A DNA stretch of 23,245 bases from Alphaproteobacteria bacterium (GTDB lineage Bacteria > Pseudomonadota > Alphaproteobacteria > Sphingomonadales > Emcibacteraceae), in NCBI GenBank assembly GCA_013152615.1, contig JAADGA010000262.1, positions 1 to 23,245 of the forward strand, in the 5' to 3' direction. The first letter of the stretch is position 1. Every line of letters starts with the position of its first letter. Under the pieces are notes generated by a model that saw nothing but the letters and a program-made list of their open reading frames with translations, was not told the DNA's origin and made no database searches. The position numbers and the translations under genes were made by a program. Shown piece after piece: positions 14,552-22,405 of the stretch.

Positions 14552-14556
14552 CCACG
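14535..14556. repeat. 11-bp exact tandem duplication, second prsT frameshift
   Basis: TTTTAACCACG occurs at 14535-14545 and again at 14546-14556. The second copy brings TAA into frame at 14549. Deleting one copy gives ILTT-DKKNTGALM, matching the repeat register of the flanking TPRs. Confidence 0.93.
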
Positions 14557-14580
14557 GACAAAAAAAATACCGGCGCCCTG

Positions 14581-15738
14581 ATGGCTTTGGCCCGCTATTA
14601 TACCAGAAAGAAGGATTTTGCGACGGCTGAGGGCTATTATCAGCGTGAGGTTGATGCCAATCCGGGTAATATTCGGGCGCGGGTAGAGTTTTCGGAATTC
14701 TTTATCTTGCAGAAGAAGCTCGTTCGCGCCAGTGCCGTCGCCCAACAGATCATACAGGATTATCCGGATCGGGCCGTCGGTTATGAGGCCAGCGGCAACA
14801 TATATCTGATGGAGAATGATGCCGCTTCTGCGGTTGGAAGATTTGAGCGGATGGCGGCTATCCTTGGTAAAAATGCCGGGGCTTATCAGCTGCTTGGCCG
14901 GGCGCAACTGCGTAATCATGATGCCGCCGCCGCCAGTTCAAGCTTTCTGAAAGCCCTGTCACTGGCCAAGAACAAGATGCCGGTAATCATTGATCTGGTG
15001 GGACTGGAGGCCGCACAGAAAAATTATGGCAAGGCCCAGAAATATATTGATCAGTTAAAGCAAACAAATAAAAAAAATCCTGTGGTTTATATTATTCAGG
15101 GACGGTTATTCGGACGCGAGAATAAACCGGCGAAATCATTGGCAAGCTATATCGAGGCCCGGAAACTCGGGGCGAGAGGCAGCCGGTTTACGCTTGAACT
15201 GTCCGGGGCTTATATCAAGGATAATCAATCAGGCAAGGCGGTGAAAGTCATGGCAGCATGGCTGAAAAAAAATCCGAAAGATCTGGCGGTACATCATTTG
15301 CTGGCAGGGCATTACCTCAAAGTCAAGAATTATGCCAAGGCAACAAAGCAGTATGAGATTATTCTGGCGATGAAAGCGAAAAATCCGGTGGCGCTGAATA
15401 ATATTGCCTGGCTGTATAGTCAGGCCGGACAGAAGAAGAAAGCCCTTGCCGCGGCACAACAGGCCTATAAACTGTTCCCGAATGCGGCACCTTTTATTGA
15501 TACCTATGCCTGGATTCTGGTGCAACAGGGCCATAATAAAAAAGGACTGGAATTGCTGCAAAAAGCGGTTACGGCGGCACCCGAGATGACGGAAATCCGC
15601 TATCATCTGGCGGTTGCGCTGAATAATGCCGGTAAAAAAGCTGTGGCGCGACAGGAACTGACAACCGTTATTTCCAGCGGCAACAGTTTCCCGGGGCTGG
15701 AAAATGCCCGTAAATTGCTGAAAGAGCTGTCCCGATAA
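14581..15738 (+). CDS. PrsT fragment 3: C-terminal TPR array
   Basis: A 385-codon open frame carries the last TPR units (for example YYQREVDANPGNIRAR and YEIILAMKAKNPVALNNIAWLY) and the natural C-terminus. The ATG at 14581 is an internal Met of the TPR helix, with no signal peptide and no clear SD. It ends 35 bases before the next glycosyltransferase gene. Premature termination upstream could reduce expression of that gene by polarity. Confidence 0.55.
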   Translation: MALARYYTRKKDFATAEGYYQREVDANPGNIRARVEFSEFFILQKKLVRASAVAQQIIQDYPDRAVGYEASGNIYLMENDAASAVGRFERMAAILGKNAGAYQLLGRAQLRNHDAAAASSSFLKALSLAKNKMPVIIDLVGLEAAQKNYGKAQKYIDQLKQTNKKNPVVYIIQGRLFGRENKPAKSLASYIEARKLGARGSRFTLELSGAYIKDNQSGKAVKVMAAWLKKNPKDLAVHHLLAGHYLKVKNYAKATKQYEIILAMKAKNPVALNNIAWLYSQAGQKKKALAAAQQAYKLFPNAAPFIDTYAWILVQQGHNKKGLELLQKAVTAAPEMTEIRYHLAVALNNAGKKAVARQELTTVISSGNSFPGLENARKLLKELSR

Positions 15739-15773
15739 GCGGACCGGATTTTGGTTTTATATAAATAAGGGCA

Positions 15774-16991
15774 GTGTTAGTGGACGTTCTTTTTCTTAGT
15801 CACCGGTTCCCCTATCCGCCGACACGGGGTGACAAAATCCGGTCATTCAATATGGTGCGTCACCTTCATCAGGCGGGCCACAGGGTCACGGTGGCATCAC
15901 TGACACGGTCGAAAGAAGAGGCCGAATCCTGTCACGGTATCCGGGACTATTGCCATGATTATGTGCTGTGCGAAGTCAATGCCCCGCTTCAGGTGGCGCG
16001 TATGGCCGCGCGGCTGTTAACGTTTGAGCCGTCCTCCATGGGCTTTTTTTATTCGCGGCACTTGCAACGGAAAGTCAACCATTTGCTGGCAAGCCGCAAT
16101 TTTGATCTGATCATAGCCTTCAGTTCGACCGCCGCCCAATATGTCTCCCGGGTGAAAGACATTCCGAAATTGCTGGATTTTTGTGATATGGACAGTCAGA
16201 AATGGCTGGCCTTTGCCAAATTCAAACAATGGCCGGTGAGCCTTGGCTATCGTCTCGAGGGGATAAAGCTTGAACGGCAGGAAAAAGCGCTATGCCACCA
16301 ATTTAATCTCTGCACCTGTGCCACGGATTTTGAGGTGGCTACCCTGCAAAGCTATGGCACCGGTGTGGCGTGCGGGTTTTTCCCCAACGGGGTTGATTTT
16401 GAGTTCTTTACCCCCGGCGACAAGGGTGATGAAGCGGATTATGTTCGCCGCAGTATCAGTTTCGTCGGCCGGATGGATTATTATCCCAATGAGGAAGCGG
16501 TGCTGGCCTTTTGCCGCGATATTCTGCCCGCGCTGCGCATAAAATATCCGGATGTCACCCTTAGTGTTATCGGTGCCGCACCGCCCGGCAATATTACGGC
16601 GCTAAACCGCATGCCGGGGGTTATGGTCACCGGTACTGTCGATGATATTCGCCCTTACGTCCGCAAATCGGCATTGATGGTGGCCCCGCTCGAAATTGCC
16701 CGGGGTACCCAGAATAAAATACTCGAAGGCATGGCTATGGGTGTCCCCGTTATCAGCAGCCGCACCTCTGCCCGCGGGGTCGATGCGGTGGTGGGCGACC
16801 ATATTCTGGTGGCGACGACAGCGGATGAATATATCACCCATATTTCCCGAATTTTTGATGACGAGGCCGAGCGGGACCGACTGGCAGCGGCCGGACGTGC
16901 GCGCATGATCAGCCATCATAACTGGCCCCGTGCCATGGCCTTGTTCACCCAATCCATTGAGCGCTGTCGGGCCATTGCCGCCGCGACCTGA
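15774..16991 (+). CDS. Exosortase-A-associated glycosyltransferase, Stp1/WcaA-like
   Basis: A 405-residue GT-B glycosyltransferase for exopolysaccharide assembly on the cytoplasmic face of the membrane. The N-terminus VLFLSHRFPYPPTRGDKIRSFN (as LFLSHRFPYPP and GDKIRSF, residues 6-25) is characteristic of the PEP-CTERM-associated sugar transferase family. The C-terminal nucleotide-sugar half starts near 225 (SFVGRMDYYPNEEAV) and carries the acidic donor-binding region PLEIARGTQNKILEGMAMG (about 304-322). GTG 15774 is the longest start; GTG 15780 has better SD spacing from AAGG and would remove two residues. It follows prsT by 35 bases and precedes the next glycosyltransferase by 13, suggesting one transcript. 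Donor and acceptor sugars cannot be told from sequence. Confidence 0.88.
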   Translation: MLVDVLFLSHRFPYPPTRGDKIRSFNMVRHLHQAGHRVTVASLTRSKEEAESCHGIRDYCHDYVLCEVNAPLQVARMAARLLTFEPSSMGFFYSRHLQRKVNHLLASRNFDLIIAFSSTAAQYVSRVKDIPKLLDFCDMDSQKWLAFAKFKQWPVSLGYRLEGIKLERQEKALCHQFNLCTCATDFEVATLQSYGTGVACGFFPNGVDFEFFTPGDKGDEADYVRRSISFVGRMDYYPNEEAVLAFCRDILPALRIKYPDVTLSVIGAAPPGNITALNRMPGVMVTGTVDDIRPYVRKSALMVAPLEIARGTQNKILEGMAMGVPVISSRTSARGVDAVVGDHILVATTADEYITHISRIFDDEAERDRLAAAGRARMISHHNWPRAMALFTQSIERCRAIAAAT

Positions 16992-17004
16992 CCAGAGAAA
17001 TTTT

Positions 17005-18216
17005 ATGCGTATATTGCATGTTTTTGACCATTCGATCCCCCTGCACAGCGGCTATAGTTTCCGCAGTTACCAGATTCTGCGCGGGCAGCGCGCACTTGGC
17101 TTTCAGACCTCCCATGTCACCAGTATCAAGCATTTGGGAGCGACTGACCCGGAAGAAACTGTTGACGGCTTCAAATTCTACCGCACTACCAATTATAACC
17201 GTCTGTTGACCAAACTGCCAATCCTCAACCAGTATGAGGTCGTCCGAAGTCTGAAAAAACGCCTGCGCCAGATTGTCAAACTGGAAAAAATTGATGTCAT
17301 TCAGGCCCATTCGCCGATGCTGAACGGCTTGGCGGCGGCCACGGTGGCAAAAGAATGCAATATTCCGCTGCTCTATGAAATCAGGGCGTTCTGGGAAGAT
17401 GCGGCGGTAAGCCACGGTAGCTGCAAAGAGGGTGACCTGCGCTATTGTCTGACCCGGGATATGGAAATGAAGGTGGTGCGCACAGCGGACGCGGTCACCG
17501 TGATTTGCCATGGTCTGAAACAGGATTTAGTTGCGCGCGGGATTGCGCCGGAAAAAATTACCCTGATTCCCAATGCGGTTGATGTCAGTAAATTTCCCGG
17601 CCCGTCCGAGCCGGATGCGGACCTGAGGGCCAGACTGGGTCTTGCGGGGGCGATAACCCTTGGCTTTATCGGTTCATTCTATGATTACGAGGGGCTGGAT
17701 ATTCTGCTGGCGAGCCTGCCGATTATCAAGAGAGACGTTTCAAACATCAAACTGTTACTGGTAGGCGGCGGGCCGGAGGATGAAAAGCTGAAAGAAATTG
17801 CCAGTCATTATGGCATGGAAAATAATGTGATGTTCACTGGCCGGGTGCCTCACGACAAGGTACAGGACTATTATAATCAGGTTGATATCTTCGTTTATCC
17901 GCGCAAGAAAATGCGGTTGACGGAGCTTGTCACCCCGTTAAAACCGCTGGAGGCGATGGCCCAGCACAAGCTGGTGGCGGCGTCCGACATCGGCGGCCAT
18001 AGGGAATTGATTGAAGATGGCAAAACCGGGGTGCTGTTTGCGCCCGACAGTGCGCCTGACCTTGCCCGGACCATCGTTGACCTGCTGCAAAAGCGTGAAA
18101 GCTGGCCCGAAATAATCGCTAGCGGGCGCAAATATGTCGAGGAAGTCCGCACCTGGAAAAACAGTGTCGCCAACTATCGTGGGGTTTTTGACAAAATCAT
18201 TGAAAAAGCTGACTGA
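17005..18216 (+). CDS. Exosortase-A-associated glycosyltransferase, GT4 type
   Basis: A 403-residue GT-B glycosyltransferase. The start HVFDHSIPLHSGYSFRS and the block YEIRAFWEDAAVSHG are typical of the glycosyltransferases found beside exosortase A. The C-terminal half shows LGFIGSFYDYEGLDILL and the EX7E-like region KPLEAMAQHKLV...GGHRELIEDGKTG (about 311-343). ATG 17005 is chosen because AGAGA lies just upstream and the family motif begins there; an upstream in-frame ATG at 16930 would overlap the preceding gene with unrelated sequence. This is the last gene of the polysaccharide block; the next gene, argG, has its own predicted promoter, which sits in the 3' end of this one. Confidence 0.9.
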   Translation: MRILHVFDHSIPLHSGYSFRSYQILRGQRALGFQTSHVTSIKHLGATDPEETVDGFKFYRTTNYNRLLTKLPILNQYEVVRSLKKRLRQIVKLEKIDVIQAHSPMLNGLAAATVAKECNIPLLYEIRAFWEDAAVSHGSCKEGDLRYCLTRDMEMKVVRTADAVTVICHGLKQDLVARGIAPEKITLIPNAVDVSKFPGPSEPDADLRARLGLAGAITLGFIGSFYDYEGLDILLASLPIIKRDVSNIKLLLVGGGPEDEKLKEIASHYGMENNVMFTGRVPHDKVQDYYNQVDIFVYPRKKMRLTELVTPLKPLEAMAQHKLVAASDIGGHRELIEDGKTGVLFAPDSAPDLARTIVDLLQKRESWPEIIASGRKYVEEVRTWKNSVANYRGVFDKIIEKAD

Positions 18217-18226
18217 ACTATATAAT
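18200..18226 (+). promoter_or_regulatory. Putative argG promoter
   Basis: TTGAAA (18200-18205) and a perfect TATAAT (18221-18226) are 15 bases apart, slightly short of optimal. A start near 18233 gives a leader of about 34 bases to argG. The -35 lies inside the last codons of the glycosyltransferase gene. Confidence 0.5.
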
Positions 18227-18266
18227 TAATGGCGAGTGAACACGCAACGCGAATACAGGAAAAATC

Positions 18267-19499
18267 ATGACTGATGATATTAAGAAAGTGGTGCTGGCCT
18301 ATTCAGGCGGGCTGGATACCTCAATTATTCTGAAATGGCTGAAAGACACCTATCATTGCGAAGTGGTCACCTTTACCGCCGACCTCGGTCAGGGGGATGA
18401 GCTGGAACCGGCGCGCAAAAAGGCTGAAATGTTTGGCTGCAAAGAAATTTTTATCGAAGACCTGCGCGAGGAATTTGTCGCAAATTATGTCTTTCCGATG
18501 TTTCGGGCCAACGCGCTGTATGAAGGGGTGTATCTGCTCGGCACCGCGATTGCCCGGCCGCTGATCGCCAAGCGCCAGATTGAGATTGCCCATCAGGTCG
18601 GCGCCGATGCGGTCTGTCACGGGGCTACCGGCAAGGGCAATGATCAGGTGCGCTTTGAACTCGGCTATTATGGCCTTGACCCGGATATCAAGGTGATTGC
18701 GCCGTGGCGGGAATGGGAGCTGAACAGCCGGACAAAACTGATTGACTATGCCGAAAAAAACCAGATTCCAGTGGCGAAAGACAAACGCGGCGAGGCTCCC
18801 TTTTCGGTTGATGCCAATCTGCTTCATACCTCAAGCGAGGGCAAACTGCTTGAAGACCCGTGGCAGGAAAGCCCGGAATATGTCTATAACCGCATTATCG
18901 CCCCCGAGGATGCCCCGGACACGCCGACGTATATTGAAATTGGCTTTGACCACGGCGACGCCATTGCCATTGACGGCGTTACCCTGTCACCGGCCACTCT
19001 GCTCGCCAAACTGAATGACCTTGGCGGGGCCAACGGTATCGGTCGTCTTGATCTGTTGGAGAATCGCTTTGTCGGTATGAAATCACGCGGTATTTATGAA
19101 ACTCCGGGCGGCACCATTCTGCTCGCTGCCCACCGCGGGATTGAAAGCATCACCCTTGACCGCGGCGCGATGCATCTCAAAGATGAATTGATGCCGCGCT
19201 ATGCCGAGTTAATCTATAATGGTCTCTGGTTTTCCCCGGAACGGGAGATGCTGCAGGCGCTGATTGATTGTTCGCAACAGCATGTTTGCGGCACCGTGCG
19301 GCTAAAGCTTTACAAGGGCGGGGTCCATCTGGTCGGACGCAAATCACCGCAGTCGCTATACTCCATGGCCCATGTGACGTTCGAAGAAGACCAGGTTTAT
19401 GACCAGCGTGACGCCGCCGGCTTTATCAAGCTCAACGCCCTGCGTCTGCGGCTGCTCAACCAGCGCGGAAAATCAAAAGTCAACCCGAGTTACGAATAA
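18267..19499 (+). CDS. argG: Argininosuccinate synthase
   Basis: This cytosolic enzyme joins citrulline and aspartate with ATP in the penultimate step of arginine synthesis. The 410-residue length is typical. The ATP-binding pyrophosphatase loop SGGLDTS is at residues 13-19. [15 protein letters not shown] and the citrulline/aspartate-binding blocks [16 protein letters not shown] and [10 protein letters not shown] are all present. ATG 18267 follows AGGAAAAATC. It is a housekeeping gene next to the polysaccharide block without visible functional connection. Its last 20 bases overlap the 3' end of the convergent matB. Confidence 0.97.
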   Translation: MTDDIKKVVLAYSGGLDTSIILKWLKDTYHCEVVTFTADLGQGDELEPARKKAEMFGCKEIFIEDLREEFVANYVFPMFRANALYEGVYLLGTAIARPLIAKRQIEIAHQVGADAVCHGATGKGNDQVRFELGYYGLDPDIKVIAPWREWELNSRTKLIDYAEKNQIPVAKDKRGEAPFSVDANLLHTSSEGKLLEDPWQESPEYVYNRIIAPEDAPDTPTYIEIGFDHGDAIAIDGVTLSPATLLAKLNDLGGANGIGRLDLLENRFVGMKSRGIYETPGGTILLAAHRGIESITLDRGAMHLKDELMPRYAELIYNGLWFSPEREMLQALIDCSQQHVCGTVRLKLYKGGVHLVGRKSPQSLYSMAHVTFEEDQVYDQRDAAGFIKLNALRLRLLNQRGKSKVNPSYE

Positions 19500-20970
19500 C
19501 CGGGCCTTTCAGGTCATTTCGCAGGATATTTTTCTGGACCTTGCCCATGGTGTTGCGCGGCAGGCTGTCCCGGAAGATTATCCGGCGCGGCTGTTTAAAA
19601 CGCGCCAGATCACCGGAGATTTGTGCCAGAATATCCGGTTCGGTGAGAGAACTGTCTTCTTCCCGCACAACTATTGCCACCACGAATTCCCCCAGATCCG
19701 GGTCGGGGCAGCCGATGACCGCGCTCTCCCGAACCCCCGGGAGCTGATCAATAACCGCTTCAATTTCCTTCGGGTAAATATTAAAGCCACCGGCGATAAT
19801 CAGGTCTTTGGCCCGCCCGACAATGGAAATCCGCCCGTCTTCATCGGCGACCGCCATATCGCCCGAGATGAAAAAACCGTCTGCGCGCATGTCTTCCCGG
19901 GTTTTCTCCGGCATTTCCCAATAGCCCTGAAACAGGTTCGGCCCGTTATATTCCAGAATACCGGTTTCCCCGGGAGGAAGCGGGCTTCCATCGCCGTCGG
20001 CAATGCGCACGGTAACATCCGGCAGGGGAAAACCAACGGTACCGGCGATACGCGCCCCGTCATAGGGGTTGGAGGTAATCATCCCGGCCTCGGTCATGCC
20101 ATAGCGCTCCAGTATGCATTGTCCGGTGACGGTTTCAAACTGGTGAAAGATTTCGTTCAGCAGCGGGGCCGACCCTGAAATAAACAACCGCATATTGCGG
20201 CAAATCTGCCCGCTGAATTCCGGATGTTCAAGCAGGCGGCTATAAAAAGTCGGCACCCCCATCAGAACCGTTGAGCGCGGCAGCAGCCGGATCAGGGCAT
20301 CGACATCAAGACGCGGCAGAAACCACACGCTGGAGCCACCAAGCAGGGCGCAGTGGAGGGCGACAAACAACCCGTGAACATGGAAAATCGGCAGCGCATG
20401 AAGCAGAATATCATCCTGCTGCCACTGCCAGATTTTGCCTAAGGTGAGCGCATTGCTGGCAAGGTTGCCGTGACTGAGCATCGCGCCCTTTGAGCGGCCG
20501 GTGGTGCCGGAGGTATAGAGGATCGCCGCGAGGTCATCCGCCGCCATTTCGGCTATCTGAGTGAGTGGCGGGCATCGTCCGGCCGCCGCCGCCAATTCGT
20601 CCAGCGTGCAGCCCGGAACCGAATAGCTTTCGACGAATTCCGGAGCCACTATCAATAACACTGGCCGGGCATTGTCGATGAAATAGGCCACTTCTTTGAC
20701 GGTATAGGCCGTGTTCAGCGGCAGATATACCGCGCCGATACGCAGACACGCCAGATAAAGACAGACCGCCGTCATTGATTTTTCCACCTGCACCAGAACC
20801 CGGTCGCCTTTTCGGACCGCCCGCGCCGTCAATATGGCGGCAAGTTCTGCGGACAGCCGGTCCATTTCCCCGTAAGTGAGACCGGCACCATCCTCCTGTT
20901 GCAAAAAGATTTTATTGAGGTCAGCCGGAAAGCGGCTCTGAAACAGGGCGTAAAGATTGGCATTGGTCAT
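19480..20970 (-). CDS. matB: Malonyl-CoA synthetase (malonate--CoA ligase)
   Basis: The enzyme should adenylate malonate and transfer it to CoA, supplying malonyl-CoA. The 496-residue protein has the acyl-CoA synthetase motifs: phosphate loop [10 protein letters not shown] (153-162), FISGSAPL (263-270), RYGMTE (289-294), SGD (369-371) and the catalytic lysine in [10 protein letters not shown] (Lys477). The block [20 protein letters not shown] (193-212) is typical of MatB rather than of medium- or long-chain fatty acyl ligases. ATG 20970 is preferred because AAGGA lies 7 bases upstream and [10 protein letters not shown] is the usual family start; an earlier in-frame start would run into the divergent VOC gene. 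No malonyl-CoA decarboxylase is in view. A methylmalonate-type substrate cannot be excluded. Confidence 0.88.
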   Translation of the reverse strand: MTNANLYALFQSRFPADLNKIFLQQEDGAGLTYGEMDRLSAELAAILTARAVRKGDRVLVQVEKSMTAVCLYLACLRIGAVYLPLNTAYTVKEVAYFIDNARPVLLIVAPEFVESYSVPGCTLDELAAAAGRCPPLTQIAEMAADDLAAILYTSGTTGRSKGAMLSHGNLASNALTLGKIWQWQQDDILLHALPIFHVHGLFVALHCALLGGSSVWFLPRLDVDALIRLLPRSTVLMGVPTFYSRLLEHPEFSGQICRNMRLFISGSAPLLNEIFHQFETVTGQCILERYGMTEAGMITSNPYDGARIAGTVGFPLPDVTVRIADGDGSPLPPGETGILEYNGPNLFQGYWEMPEKTREDMRADGFFISGDMAVADEDGRISIVGRAKDLIIAGGFNIYPKEIEAVIDQLPGVRESAVIGCPDPDLGEFVVAIVVREEDSSLTEPDILAQISGDLARFKQPRRIIFRDSLPRNTMGKVQKNILRNDLKGPVIRNSG

Positions 20971-20991
20971 ATCAGGGTCCTTTTTTGCCTT

Positions 20992-21007
20992 TATGATCTG
21001 GATCATA
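20992..21007. promoter_or_regulatory. Dyad between matB and VOC gene
   Basis: TATGATC-TG-GATCATA is a perfect 7-bp inverted repeat with a 2-base spacer, centred in the 76-base divergent spacer. It has the size of an operator for a dimeric regulator such as a GntR-type protein; the regulator is unknown. The same half-site occurs in the bdhA-phaZ spacer at 1576-1585. Confidence 0.4.
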
Positions 21008-21046
21008 TATAGGTAATATAGCGGGGCAAAGACAACAGGAATATCC

Positions 21047-21397
21047 ATGAGCAATCATCATAAAATAAATTATATCGAGATTCCGGCCTCGGACCTGGCC
21101 GCAACCAAAGCTTTTTTCACCAGAGTTTTTGGCTGGGATTTTCAGGATTTTGGCCCGGATTATGCGGCCTTCAGCGGGCAGGGGACGGATGGCGGCTTTT
21201 ATCACTCCGACCTCGCGGCCTCCTGCGCCACCGGCTCGGTTCTGGTGGTGCTGTATAGCGATGATCTGGCCGCGACCGCAGCGGAAGTGAAAGCTGCCGG
21301 CGGTAAAATAATACGGGATATATTTGCTTTCCCCGGTGGCCGACGGTTTCACTTCAGCGAACCAAGTGGTAATGAATTTGCGGTCTGGTCGGAATAA
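21047..21397 (+). CDS. VOC-fold (glyoxalase/bleomycin-resistance type) protein
   Basis: A single-domain protein of 116 residues with the beta-alpha-beta-beta-beta repeats of the vicinal oxygen chelate fold. The first module is NYIEIPASDLAATKAFFTRVFGW (split as NYIEIPASDL and FFTRVFGWDF, residues 8-32). The second covers VLVVLYSDDLAATAAEVKAAGG (about 65-86), ending in FHFSEPSGNEFAVW with Glu110 in the usual metal-ligand position. These small proteins act as dimers; functions vary and the substrate is unknown. AGGA precedes the ATG by 6 bases. It is divergent from matB and upstream of xdhC. Confidence 0.85.
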   Translation: MSNHHKINYIEIPASDLAATKAFFTRVFGWDFQDFGPDYAAFSGQGTDGGFYHSDLAASCATGSVLVVLYSDDLAATAAEVKAAGGKIIRDIFAFPGGRRFHFSEPSGNEFAVWSE

Positions 21398-21403
21398 ACA
21401 GCG

Positions 21404-21424
21404 CTTGCACTCAAGGGTTTTTTA
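21404..21424 (+). terminator. Marginal terminator after VOC gene
   Basis: CTTG (21404-21407) and CAAG (21412-21415) form a 4-bp stem with a CACT loop, followed by GG and six Ts. The stem is very short; it may only attenuate transcription into xdhC. Confidence 0.25.
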
Positions 21425-21439
21425 TTTCAAAATACGGTC

Positions 21440-22405
21440 ATGATGACAGACTGGCACCCCATTTGGCAAAATATCCGCGACTGGCACGACGCCGGGCGCC
21501 GGCTGGCGCTGGCGACGGTGGTGGCAACCTGGGGGTCGTCACCACGGCCCGTCGGCAGCAATATGATCATTGATGATCATGGCGGGCTTGAAGGCTCGGT
21601 GTCCGGCGGCTGTATTGAAGGGGCGGTGATTACGGCGGCGGAGGAGGCAATGGCAACCCATATCCCGCGGCTGCTTGATTTTACCGTCAGTAATGATCAG
21701 GCGTGGCAGGTCGGATTGTCATGTGGTGGCCGGGTGCGGGTGCTGGTTGAATCAATTGAGCAGAAACTGCCTTTTGTTGATAAAATCCTCGGGGCGACTG
21801 CGCCGGTAATTCTGATAACCAATTGCATCACCGGCGAGACTGTATTTCAGCCGGGGGTGGATTATGCACAGAAAAGTCGCCTGACAGAAGTGGATGGACA
21901 GGTTCTTTTTACCCAGGTTTTTGACCAGCCGCTGAAATTATTTATCATTGGTGCGGTTCATATCACCCAGGCGATGGTGAAAATTGCCCGCAGTCTGGAT
22001 ATCGCGGCCACGGTCATTGATCCGCGGACAAGCTTTGCCAGTGCCGCCCGCTTTCCGGATGTTGATCTGTGTCTGGATTGGCCGGATGAGGCTCTGATGG
22101 CTCGGGAGATCACCTCCGGCACCGCGATTGTCACCCTGAGCCATGATCCGAAACTGGATGATCCGGCCCTTGAAGTCGCGCTGAAATCCCCGGCGTTTTA
22201 TATTGCTTCGCTCGGCAGCCGGAAAACCCATGCCGCCCGGGTGGAACGCCTGACCGCCCGCGGCCTTGCCGCCGCAGAAATCGGGCGGATACATGGCCCG
22301 GCGGGGCTTGATCTCGGGGCGAAAACCCCGGCGGAAATTGCGCTTTCGGTGATGGCACAGATGATGTCGGTCTATCGCAAGGGCGGCGCAGATGAAGTTC
22401 GGTAA
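21440..22405 (+). CDS. XdhC/CoxI family molybdenum hydroxylase maturation factor
   Basis: XdhC-type proteins bind molybdenum cofactor, promote its sulfuration and help insert it into xanthine dehydrogenase or CO dehydrogenase-like enzymes. The 321-residue protein has the N-terminal XdhC/CoxI domain (GSSPRPVGS at 32-40, GSVSGGCIEG at 52-61, SCGGRVRVLVE) and a C-terminal Rossmann domain with FIIGAVHITQAM, ATVIDPR and ASLGSRKTHAARVERL. The GAVHI version of the nucleotide-binding loop is more CoxI-like than the GAGHV version of classical XdhC. The ATG at 21440 or the adjacent one at 21443 may be used; neither has a strong SD. The downstream molybdopterin-binding gene overlaps its end by 14 bases, so the two are translationally coupled. 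The client enzyme is not in the window. Confidence 0.92.
   Translation: MMTDWHPIWQNIRDWHDAGRRLALATVVATWGSSPRPVGSNMIIDDHGGLEGSVSGGCIEGAVITAAEEAMATHIPRLLDFTVSNDQAWQVGLSCGGRVRVLVESIEQKLPFVDKILGATAPVILITNCITGETVFQPGVDYAQKSRLTEVDGQVLFTQVFDQPLKLFIIGAVHITQAMVKIARSLDIAATVIDPRTSFASAARFPDVDLCLDWPDEALMAREITSGTAIVTLSHDPKLDDPALEVALKSPAFYIASLGSRKTHAARVERLTARGLAAAEIGRIHGPAGLDLGAKTPAEIALSVMAQMMSVYRKGGADEVR

Larger units (their letters stand above)
12924..15738 (+). pseudogene. prsT: PEP-CTERM system TPR protein PrsT, disrupted by two frameshifting duplications
   Basis: Three consecutive reading frames together encode one TPR-rich secreted protein of the PrsT family, normally about 900 residues and placed directly after prsK-prsR. 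Two exact tandem duplications break it: 8 bp at 13093-13108 and 11 bp at 14535-14556. Removing one copy of each gives a continuous frame of 932 codons including the stop. The joins read QLKNAILAEPKNAQNR and YQQILTTDKKNTGALM, each in perfect register with the TPR pattern seen elsewhere in the protein. I chose ATG 12924 because AAAGG precedes it and a signal peptide (MKNLFIFSIMLFMG, cleavage after VARA) follows. Unlike the family's lipoprotein label, no lipobox cysteine is present. The rest shows no decay, so the lesions look recent, switchable or assembly-derived. Confidence 0.88.

Noticed and set aside
14560..14567. Run of eight A residues that might rescue prsT by transcriptional slippage
   Set aside because: The in-frame stop at 14549-14551 lies upstream of the run, so slippage there cannot restore the frame.
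18188..18226. Perfect -35 TTGACA (18188-18193) paired with TATAAT before argG
   Set aside because: The spacer would be 27 bases, too long; TTGAAA at 18200 with 15 bases is the better pair.
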